NCBI RefSeq assembly: GCF_016907655.1
Contig: NZ_JAFBCL010000001.1
Span: 3,816,001 to 3,880,000, forward strand
Length of the DNA stretch: 64,000 bases
From: Saccharothrix algeriensis
GTDB taxonomy: Bacteria; Actinomycetota; Actinomycetes; Mycobacteriales; Pseudonocardiaceae
Direction: 5' to 3'
In this document: piece after piece, positions 58,401-64,000 of the stretch
Layout of the letters: each line of letters opens with the position of its first letter
Numbering within the stretch: the first letter of the stretch is position 1
Made by a program: the position numbers and the translations under genes
The notes under the pieces: generated by a model
The model's input: the letters and a program-made list of their open reading frames with translations, nothing else
The model's database searches: none
What the model was told of the DNA's origin: nothing

Positions 58401-59448
58401 CAACCGGTGGGCGGAGATCCGGCCCGCGATGAAGGACCTGCTGGGCACGCGGTTCGAGCTGCGGCTCGGCGACCCCAGCGAGTCCGACGTGGACCGCAAG
58501 ATCGCCGTGAACATCCCGGCCGGGCGGCCGGGCCGCGGCCTGTCGCCGCAGAAGCTGCACTTCCTGACCGCGCTGCCGCGCGTCGACGCCTCCTCCGACG
58601 CGGAGAACGTCGCGGCCGGCGTGCAGGACATGATCGCCAAGGTGGCCGGCGCCTGGCGCGGCCGGCGCGCGCCGCAGGTCCGCCTGCTGCCCGACCTGCT
58701 GCCCTACAACGACTTCATGGCCCAGGTGCAGCAGCAGCGGCCCAACCGGGGCCACCTGGTGCCGATCGGCGTCAACGAGGACGAGCTGGCGCCGGTCTAC
58801 CTGGACTTCGACGCCGACCCGCACTTCATGTGCCTGGCCGACGGCGAGTCCGGCAAGACCAACCTGCTGCGCACCATCGTGCGGGGCATCATGACCGGCT
58901 ACACCTCGACCGAGGCGCTGATCATGCTGGTCGACTACCGGCGCACCATGCTCGGCTACATCGAGACCGACCACCTGCTGTCCTACGCGGTGTCGTCGGC
59001 GCAGCTGACCGACATGATCAAGGACGTGCGCGGCTCCATGACCGGCCGGCTGCCCGGCCCGGACGTCACGCAGGAGCAGCTGAAGAACCGCTCCTGGTGG
59101 AAGGGCCCGGAGCTGTTCGTGGTGGTCGACGACTACGACCTGGTCGCGCCGCAGGGCGGCCAGAACCCGCTGCAGCCGCTGTCGGAGTTCATCCCGCAGG
59201 CGAAGGACGTGGGCCTGCACCTCGTCGTCGTGCGGCGGATGGGTGGCGCCTCGCGCGCCATGTACGACCCGATCCTGGGCAAGCTCAAGGAGATCTCGGC
59301 CCCGATCCTGGTCGGCTCCGGCTCCAAGGAGGAGGGCGCGATCGTGGGCACCCTCAAGCCCTCGCCGCAGCCGCCCGGCCGCGGCACGCTGGTCACGCGC
59401 AAGCTGGGCCAGCAGCGCGTCCAGGTGTCGTGGATCCAGCCGGAGTGA
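55444..59448 (+). CDS. eccC: Type VII secretion ATPase EccC (fused EccCa-EccCb)
   Basis: 1334 aa with two N-terminal membrane helices (PAVMIVSSVGMMVLMF, then a Met-rich second) and three FtsK-like ATPase domains. P-loops are GATGSGKSEF at about residue 484, GGPQSGKSML near 842, and ADGESGKTNLL near 1132. The first domain has a canonical Walker B (ALFICIDEFSEML), as expected for the active ATPase. Motor and signal-recognition component of the secretion system. The GTG at 55444 is used. EccC is one polypeptide here, unlike EccCa/EccCb split versions of ESX-1. Confidence 0.96.
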   Translation: MSTLQFKRTARLAAPRPPGGEVHLEPPPEVPRVIPGNIMMKAMPAVMIVSSVGMMVLMFSYSNKNPAAMIMPGMMMISTIGMMASGMGSGKGQKKAEMNEDRKDYLRYLGQMRDRAREAANEQRAEREWVHPDPQMLWSLATTRRMWERRQNDPDFCHLRAGRGSQRLATRLVPPQTGPVEELEPIATLALRRFVRAHSLVPDLPISIALRGFAAVGLLGEPEEKRGLARALLAQMATFHSPDDLLIAVVTTGRTKARWEWMKWLPHVQHPAIVDGIGQMRMMAGSLAEVEHMLDEQLRDRQRFTRNAPPPADQPHVVIVIDDGDVTREEQIILEEGLVGVTLLDLSESLGNLTARRGLRLVIEDGKLGARSAGGVEWFGAPDWLSVVEAEALARRLAPYRVGGVDAGGSDEDPLSMSNNPPLIEFLGLQGDPMTFDVQQAWRPRPVRDRYRVPFGIGEFGQQVELDIKEAAMEGMGPHGLCIGATGSGKSEFLRTLVLGLLATHSSTTLNMILVDFKGGATFLGLDKAPHVAATITNLAGDLTLVDRMKDAIAGEVARRQEVLAKGNYKNVWDYEKARENGADLDPLPALFICIDEFSEMLTAKPDFIDIFLQIGRVGRSLQMHMLLASQRLEEGKLRGLDTFLSYRIGLKTFSAAESRAAIGVPDAYELPPIPGSGYLGVQGSPLTRFKALYVSGPYRPAGIQVAGPSAVVSSDKRPRFFVPDYVEVPKEPVKPVEPVKQEKKEEDSNEPSELEVVVERLVGQGPPAHEVWLPPLNEPPSLDTLLPPLQATEDRGLTSPGFFANGKLQVPLGVVDKPFEQRRDLLWADFSGAAGHGAIVGGPQSGKSMLLRTLITSMALTHTAEEVQFYCLDLGGGTLASLENLPHVGGFASRLDVDKARRMVAELSGLISERELRFRAQGIDSMVEFRNRKRRGEIRDDDFGDAFLVVDGWMNFRQEFEALEPQVQALAAQGLSYGVHVVLAANRWAEIRPAMKDLLGTRFELRLGDPSESDVDRKIAVNIPAGRPGRGLSPQKLHFLTALPRVDASSDAENVAAGVQDMIAKVAGAWRGRRAPQVRLLPDLLPYNDFMAQVQQQRPNRGHLVPIGVNEDELAPVYLDFDADPHFMCLADGESGKTNLLRTIVRGIMTGYTSTEALIMLVDYRRTMLGYIETDHLLSYAVSSAQLTDMIKDVRGSMTGRLPGPDVTQEQLKNRSWWKGPELFVVVDDYDLVAPQGGQNPLQPLSEFIPQAKDVGLHLVVVRRMGGASRAMYDPILGKLKEISAPILVGSGSKEEGAIVGTLKPSPQPPGRGTLVTRKLGQQRVQVSWIQPE

Positions 59449-59463
59449 CCTCCCGCGCACGGT

Positions 59464-59489
59464 GAAGGCCCCGCTCCGGCGGGGCCTTC
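59464..59489 (+). terminator. Terminator after eccC
   Basis: GAAGGCCCCGC (59464-59474) pairs with GCGGGGCCTTC (59479-59489) through a TCCG loop, 15 bases after the eccC stop. Confidence 0.75.
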
Positions 59490-59532
59490 CGCGCGTCCGG
59501 GGCCTCCACCCCGGCGGCCCCGCCCGGAGGCG

Positions 59533-59570
59533 GCGCGGGGTTCCCCGGACGCGTCCGGGGAACCCCGCGC
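59533..59570. repeat. 38-bp perfect palindrome
   Basis: The 19 bases 59533-59551 are exactly repeated in reverse complement at 59552-59570, centred on ACGCGT with no spacer. It lies in the eccC-Hsp70 gene spacer, after the terminator. It could be a strong cruciform or RNA hairpin, or a symmetric protein-binding site. Confidence 0.85.
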
Positions 59571-59747
59571 GTCGACCCCGGCCGGCGGCCCGCGCCGGCG
59601 ACCGGCCGCGTCGGTCCCGGCCCCGCGGCCCGCGCCGCTCCACGCCCGCGACGACTTCGCCCGCGCCGAGGTCCGGTCCGGCGGCGGGCGGCCGATCGGG
59701 TATGCATATGCGGGCACGCCGACCTCGAGGAACGAGGGGGATGACCG

Positions 59748-61547
59748 ATGGGCTTGCGCGTGGCGGTCGACTTCGGCACGTCCAGCACCTGCGTGGCCAT
59801 CTCGGTCAACGGCCGGGAGCCCCAGGTGGTCGTGGTCGACGGCCGGCCGATCCTGCCCTCCGCCGTGTACGCGGCGCCCGACGGCACGCTGTTCGTCGGG
59901 CACGAGGCGGAGCGGCAGGCGGCGGTGGACCCGTCCCGGTACGAGCCGCACCCCAAGCGCCGGGTGGACGAGGGCGAGCTGCTGCTCGGCTCCGCGGTGC
60001 TGCCGGTGGTCGACGTGGTGCGGGCCGTGCTGACGCGGGTGGTCGACGAGGCCCGGCACGTCGCGGGCGGCGCGCCGGTGGACCTGCTGGTGCTCACCCA
60101 CCCCGCCGACTGGGGCGCGATTCGCACCCGCGTGCTGCTCCGGGCGGCCCGCGGCCTGGGCCAGGAGCTGCGGCTGGTGCCCGAGCCGGTGGCCGCGGCG
60201 GTGTTCCACTCCGCGACGCACGCCATCCCGGAGGGCGCGGCGCTGGCGGTGCTGGACCTGGGCGGCGGGACGGTGGACGCCAGCGTGGTGGCCCGGCGGG
60301 GCGGCGGGTTCCGGGTGCTGGCGGCCAAGGGCGACCCGACGTTCGGCGGCGCGGACGTCGACCAGGCGCTGCTGGAGCACGTCGGCTCGCTGGTCTCGCC
60401 GGGCGACCCGGAGACCTGGCGGCAGCTGGTGGAGGGCCGCGGGCTGGCCGACCGGCGCAAGCGGCGCGTGCTGCGGCAGGACGTGCGGGGCGCGAAGGAG
60501 ACGCTGTCCCGGCACGCCTACACCGACGTGCCGATGCCGCCGCCGTTCCCCGACGCGCACGTGACCCGGACCGACCTGGAGGGCCTGGTCGCCGCGCCGC
60601 TGAACCGGGCGGCGGCGCTGCTCGCGACGGCCGTGCGGGACGCGGGCCTGGACCCGCGCGGGCTGGCCGGCGTGTTCCTGGTCGGCGGCTCCAGCCGGAT
60701 ACCGCTGGTCGCCCGGCTGGTGCTGGAGCAGACCGGCGTGGTGCCCACCAGCATCGACCAGCCGGAGACCGTGGTGGCGCGGGGCGCGCTGCGCGCGGTC
60801 GCCACCGACCCGATGCGCACCGGGCCGCTGCCCGACCAGGTCGACGCGACCCGCAAGCTCACCGAGGAGTCCACCCGCAAGCTCACCCGCCGCATCACGG
60901 CGAACCCCGCGCCGCCCCCGAACTTCCCCCAGCCCGCCTACTTCCCGCCGCCACCGCCGCCACCGCGGGCGGGCAGCCGCGCGCCGCTGGTGGCCGGCCT
61001 GGTGGTCCTCGTGCTCCTCCTGCTCTCCGGGGCGCTGCTGTACGTCCTGGTCGAGCACAGCGGCGGCGCGGGCCCCGCCTCCACGACGCCGGCCGCCCCC
61101 TCCTCGGGCGGCGTGCTCGGCAAGACGATCGCCCAGTACGACTACAGCTTCTCCGTGCCGCTCGGCTGGGTGCAGGTCGGTGGCGACGCCGAGACCCGCA
61201 AGGTGCTGCTCAAACCCGAGGACGGCGGCGACGGGCGGGAGGCCATCGCGGTGACCGAGCAGAAGCTGGTCTACGACTCGACGGCCGACCGCGAGCGGGC
61301 CGTCACCGAACTGCGCGCCAGGTACGACGGGGGCCGGAACCTGTCCGGTTTCGACGCCTACGCGCGCTTCGGCGGCAAGGATGTCGTCTACTACCGGGAG
61401 CAGGTGGAGTCGGCCGCCGTCGACTGGTTCGTGCTGTTCCAGGGCGACGCCCAGGTCAGCGTGGGCTGCCAGGCCCCGCCCGACGGGCAGGACCGGCTCC
61501 GCCCGGCGTGCGAGCAGGTGGTGCGCACGCTGACGGTGACCAACTGA
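59748..61547 (+). CDS. Membrane-anchored Hsp70-like protein with Rv3446c-type secretion-associated C-terminal domain
   Basis: 599 aa. The N-terminal 350 residues are an actin/Hsp70-type ATPase: phosphate-1 VAVDFGTSSTCVA (residues 5-17), phosphate-2 LDLGGGTVDASVV and the adenosine motif VFLVGGSSRIPLV. No Hsp70 peptide-binding domain follows. Instead there is a polyproline linker, one membrane helix (about residues 414-436), and an external domain of about 150 residues (YDYSFSVPLGWVQVGG, VVYYREQV, VDWFVLFQG). It occupies the place of Rv3446c in the ESX-4 locus. The ATG at 59748 is used; GAGGGGG stands upstream. Confidence 0.85.
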   Translation: MGLRVAVDFGTSSTCVAISVNGREPQVVVVDGRPILPSAVYAAPDGTLFVGHEAERQAAVDPSRYEPHPKRRVDEGELLLGSAVLPVVDVVRAVLTRVVDEARHVAGGAPVDLLVLTHPADWGAIRTRVLLRAARGLGQELRLVPEPVAAAVFHSATHAIPEGAALAVLDLGGGTVDASVVARRGGGFRVLAAKGDPTFGGADVDQALLEHVGSLVSPGDPETWRQLVEGRGLADRRKRRVLRQDVRGAKETLSRHAYTDVPMPPPFPDAHVTRTDLEGLVAAPLNRAAALLATAVRDAGLDPRGLAGVFLVGGSSRIPLVARLVLEQTGVVPTSIDQPETVVARGALRAVATDPMRTGPLPDQVDATRKLTEESTRKLTRRITANPAPPPNFPQPAYFPPPPPPPRAGSRAPLVAGLVVLVLLLLSGALLYVLVEHSGGAGPASTTPAAPSSGGVLGKTIAQYDYSFSVPLGWVQVGGDAETRKVLLKPEDGGDGREAIAVTEQKLVYDSTADRERAVTELRARYDGGRNLSGFDAYARFGGKDVVYYREQVESAAVDWFVLFQGDAQVSVGCQAPPDGQDRLRPACEQVVRTLTVTN

Positions 61548-61605
61548 AAGACCACCCGACGAACGACTGCGCGCGCGGGGACAGGCGCGCGGGGACAGGA
61601 CACCC

Positions 61606-62028
61606 ATGACCGGCATCCCGGAAGCCTTCGCCCGGTTCCGCTCCGACCTCGACGCCGCCGTGACCAGGGGGCGCCGGGCCGCCGCCGCGGCGGACGCGGT
61701 GACCGCCGCGCAGCGCGCCCGCAACCGGGAGGCGGCCGAGCGGGCCGGGAGCGGCCGGGTGGAGGCCGCCCGGCACGAGCCCACCTCCGGCGACGTCCGG
61801 CGGGTCGCCACCGGTTTCCGGGAGCGCCGCGGGCTGCCGGTGGACCGGTTGCCGTCGGCGGAGGAACTCCTCGCGCCGCCGGAGTCGCAGAAGCGAACGG
61901 AGGGGGACGCGAATTCGGCGCCCCCGCCCCCGCCGTCCGGTTCCCGCGCGGTCGCCGGACCGAGCGGCCGGCTCCCGCCGAACAGGGATGATGACGAGGA
62001 CTTTTCGCAAGCGCGAATCCTCTACTGA
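61606..62028 (+). CDS. Small uncharacterised ESX-locus protein
   Basis: 140 aa, no named family. The N-terminal 50 residues are predicted helical and Ala/Arg-rich (AFARFRSDLDAAVTRGRRAAAAA); then a disordered, proline-rich part; then an acidic C-terminal tag DDDEDFSQARILY. The ATG at 61606 follows CAGGACACCC. It stands between the Hsp70-like gene and the WXG100 pair and may be a chaperone or substrate partner; that is inference. Confidence 0.65.
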   Translation: MTGIPEAFARFRSDLDAAVTRGRRAAAAADAVTAAQRARNREAAERAGSGRVEAARHEPTSGDVRRVATGFRERRGLPVDRLPSAEELLAPPESQKRTEGDANSAPPPPPSGSRAVAGPSGRLPPNRDDDEDFSQARILY

Positions 62029-62044
62029 CCCGCGCCGGCGCCGG

Positions 62045-62064
62045 GTTGCGTTTACTAGCGCAAC
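62045..62064. repeat. Inverted repeat before the WXG100 genes
   Basis: GTTGCG (62045-62050) and CGCAAC (62059-62064) flank TTTACTAG. It lies 120 bases before the first WXG100 start and may be an operator. Confidence 0.45.
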
Positions 62065-62183
62065 TACTTGGGAAGAAGTCGCGACAGCGCGGAACCGGGC
62101 GTGGCAGGGTCTGCGTCGGAAGAGGCGTACGAACCGAGAGGGACGTGCGGACCTGATCTCGCAGACCTAGGGGGTCACACCCA

Positions 62184-62498
62184 ATGACTGGTTACGCAAC
62201 CGGTGTTCCGGCGCTCCAGAACGCTGCCAAGGACATCATGGACACCAACGGCAACGTCCAGGGCATCCTGAACAACCTGCGGAACACCATCGACGGCCTC
62301 GCCCCGGCCTGGAAGGGTTCCGCGGCGGACGCGTTCACCAACCTGATGAACCGCTTCAACGACGACGCCGCCAAGCTCCAGGAGGCGCTGGTCGGCATCG
62401 CCGAGCAGATCACCGGCACGGTGCAGACCTACGTGCAGCAGGAAGAGGAGCAGTCCTCCGAGATGTCGACCATCATGGGTCGCCTCGGTGGCGCGTGA
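62184..62498 (+). CDS. WXG100 family protein (first of pair)
   Basis: 104 aa, ESAT-6-like helix-turn-helix hairpin. The turn is WKG at residues 43-45, replacing the canonical WxG middle residue, and the C-terminal export motif YxxxE is Y83-VQQ-E87. The ATG at 62184 follows AGGGGGTCACA. It matches the position of esxU/esxT of the ESX-4 locus. It pairs with the next gene, likely forming a heterodimer secreted through EccC. Confidence 0.92.
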   Translation: MTGYATGVPALQNAAKDIMDTNGNVQGILNNLRNTIDGLAPAWKGSAADAFTNLMNRFNDDAAKLQEALVGIAEQITGTVQTYVQQEEEQSSEMSTIMGRLGGA

Positions 62499-62577
62499 CG
62501 GCGTTTTCTCCGCGCCCGTCCCACGGTAGTCGAGCCTTTACCTCTGCATTTCCTGAATTGACCTCCAAGGGGAGAAA

Positions 62578-62865
62578 ATGAACGACGAGATCAAGATCGA
62601 CTTCGGCGCCCTCGGTTCCGCCGCCACCGACATCAGCGGCCAGGCCGCCAAGGTGCAGGAGGAGCTGGACCAGCTCAAGTCCCGCATCGCGCCCGTCATC
62701 GCGCAGTGGGAAGGCTCCACCTCCGGCGCCTACCAGGAGGTCCAGGCCAAGTGGGACACCTCCGCCGCCGACCTCCAGCAGGTCCTCGCCGCGATCGGCA
62801 CCGCCGTCGCCTCGGCGAACGACGCCTACAGCGCCGCGGAGCAGCGGAACACCGCTCGTTGGTGA
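62578..62865 (+). CDS. WXG100 family protein (second of pair)
   Basis: 95 aa, ESAT-6-like. WEG turn at residues 44-46 and export motif YxxxE at Y84-SAA-E88. The ATG at 62578 has AAGGGGAGAAA upstream, an excellent ribosome site. It lies 79 bases after its partner, and a hairpin terminator follows. Confidence 0.93.
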   Translation: MNDEIKIDFGALGSAATDISGQAAKVQEELDQLKSRIAPVIAQWEGSTSGAYQEVQAKWDTSAADLQQVLAAIGTAVASANDAYSAAEQRNTARW

Positions 62866-62888
62866 ACCGCGTCACCGCGTGACCCCCG

Positions 62889-62923
62889 CGGGCCCCGGAG
62901 CCGTCGCCGGCTGCCGGGGCCCG
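62889..62923 (+). terminator. Terminator after the WXG100 genes
   Basis: CGGGCCCCGG (62889-62898) pairs with CCGGGGCCCG (62914-62923), with an additional GCCG/CGGC stem inside. Placed just after the second WXG100 gene. Confidence 0.7.
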
Positions 62924-63273
62924 TGCACGTGTCCCGCCACCGGGGCGCGATCCCGGCCGGGGCCGGTCCGGCCGGTCCCGCGCCGGTCAGCGCCGGTCAG
63001 CGCCGGTCCGGCCGGTGTCCGCCGTCGCCCGGCGCCGCCCGTCGCGGCGCGCCGGCCCGGCGGGCGCGGGACCGCCCCTCCCGGCGGTCCCCGACGCGGT
63101 TGGCGGGGGCCGTTTTGACCAGGCCATGACCCAACCGGTATCTTCCTACGTTGTTGTGCGGTACCCGGTGCGCCCTTGCGTGCCCCGTGTTCTGGTCCAC
63201 CTGCCCACCTGGGGTGTCTGGCCTGAGCAGCCGCCGCAATGACCCCAGACGCAAGTGACGACGAGGTAGACCC
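62924..63273 (+). other. Gene-free region and promoter region of rplM
   Basis: 350 bases with no gene. The left half is very GC-rich with short repeats (GCCGGTCAGC twice). The rplM promoter is at 63115-63144. The leader between promoter and gene shows no element I recognise. Confidence 0.5.
63115..63144 (+). promoter_or_regulatory. Promoter of rplM-rpsI
   Basis: TTGACC (63115-63120) and TATCTT (63139-63144) with an 18-base spacer. Same core, flanks and spacing as the rpsL promoter (16498-16527). Confidence 0.75.
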
Positions 63274-63717
63274 GTGCGCACGTACAGCCCGAAGCCCGGC
63301 GAGGTGACCCGAGCCTGGCACGTGATCGACGCCCAGGACGTGGTGCTCGGTCGGCTCGCCACCCAGGCCGCGACGCTGCTGCGCGGCAAGCACAAGCCGA
63401 CTTACGCCCCCCACGTTGACACCGGCGACTTCGTCGTCATCATCAACGCGGACAAGGTGGCGCTGACCGGCAAGAAGCGCGACCAGGAGTTCGTGTACCG
63501 GCACTCCGGCCACCCCGGCGGTCTGCGCCAGAGGTCGTTCGGCGAGGTGCTCGACACCCGGGCCGACCGGCTGGTCGAGAAGGCCATCAAGGGCATGCTG
63601 CCCAAGAACCGCCTCGGCCGCGTGATCGCCGGCAAGCTCAAGGTCTACACGGGCCCGACCCACCCGCACGCGGCGCAGCAGCCGCAGCCGTTCGAGATCA
63701 AGAAGGTCGCCCAGTGA
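63274..63717 (+). CDS. rplM: 50S ribosomal protein L13 (uL13)
   Basis: 147 aa, normal length. [40 protein letters not shown] and [10 protein letters not shown] are typical. The GTG at 63274 follows GAGGTAGACC. The stop overlaps the rpsI GTG by 4 bases. It directly follows the WXG100 genes, as in M. tuberculosis. Confidence 0.98.
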   Translation: MRTYSPKPGEVTRAWHVIDAQDVVLGRLATQAATLLRGKHKPTYAPHVDTGDFVVIINADKVALTGKKRDQEFVYRHSGHPGGLRQRSFGEVLDTRADRLVEKAIKGMLPKNRLGRVIAGKLKVYTGPTHPHAAQQPQPFEIKKVAQ

Positions 63718-64000
63718 CCGAGCCGAACACCGAGGAAAACGCCGTGACCACCCCTGAGGCCGAGTTCGACGCGGTCGAGACCGACGCGGTCGAGGCCGAG
63801 GCCGTCGAGTCCGACGCCGTCGAGGCCGGGACCTCCGAGGTCGCCGACGACGAGGCCGGCGAGCCCGCCCCGGCGCCCGTGGCCCGCCCCGTGCTCAGCG
63901 CGGGCGCGCACCACCTGGCGCAGACCGTCGGCCGCCGCAAGGAGGCCATCGTCCGGGTGCGCCTGCTGCCCGGCACCGGCAAGTTCACCCTGAACGGGAA
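63714..64000 (+). CDS. rpsI: 30S ribosomal protein S9 (uS9), 3' end outside window
   Basis: The visible part is 95 codons. A long acidic N-terminal extension of about 65 residues has Asp-Ala-Val-Glu repeats ([18 protein letters not shown]). The S9 core then begins at [20 protein letters not shown]. The GTG at 63714 overlaps the rplM stop (GTGA). An internal GTG at 63744 would give a slightly shorter tail. The extension is far longer than E. coli S9. Confidence 0.95.
   Translation, partial: MTEPNTEENAVTTPEAEFDAVETDAVEAEAVESDAVEAGTSEVADDEAGEPAPAPVARPVLSAGAHHLAQTVGRRKEAIVRVRLLPGTGKFTLNG

Overview
High-GC actinobacterial chromosome with strong G/C third positions, frequent GTG and one TTG start, and a zinc-type S14. 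Gene order and an ESX-4-like type VII secretion locus next to rplM suggest a member of Pseudonocardiales (Saccharothrix, Actinosynnema or Lentzea type). That placement is inference from synteny and protein character; no 16S gene is present.

Layout. 1-718: a truncated aminotransferase on the minus strand. 907-5747: tRNA-Trp, secE, nusG, rplK-rplA, a small membrane-protein gene on the minus strand, then an L10-type leader with a terminator-like attenuator and rplJ-rplL. 6544-14034: rpoB-rpoC behind a long regulatory region with a CRP/GlxR-like site and tandem promoters. 14250-16235: three minus-strand accessory genes. 16786-21151: rpsL-rpsG-fusA-tuf. 21477-26852: S10 operon. 26915-31099: spc operon. 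31862-34559: secY-adk-map, then two small membrane proteins. 35519-39400: infA-rpmJ-rpsM-rpsK-rpsD-rpoA-rplQ, then truA.

40214-46626 is a variable interval. It holds an envelope-type cluster (LPG-synthase-like membrane protein, PIG-L deacetylase, GT4 glycosyltransferase), a tandem pair of Uma2/DUF820 genes and a secreted subtilisin with a P-domain.

46879-62865 is a complete ESX-4-like type VII secretion system: EccE, EccB, MycP, EccD, a one-piece three-ATPase EccC, an Hsp70-like membrane protein with an Rv3446c-type C-terminal part, two WXG100 proteins with YxxxE tails, and several unassigned companions. The window ends in rplM and the 5' part of rpsI.

Most genes are core information processing: RNA polymerase, elongation factors, about 30 ribosomal proteins and the Sec channel. 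The novel-biology candidates are the uncharacterised parts of the secretion locus, the repeat and palindrome structures around it, and shared cis-elements of the ribosomal operons. All positions were read by eye; promoter, hairpin and operator calls are pattern matches without energy calculations.
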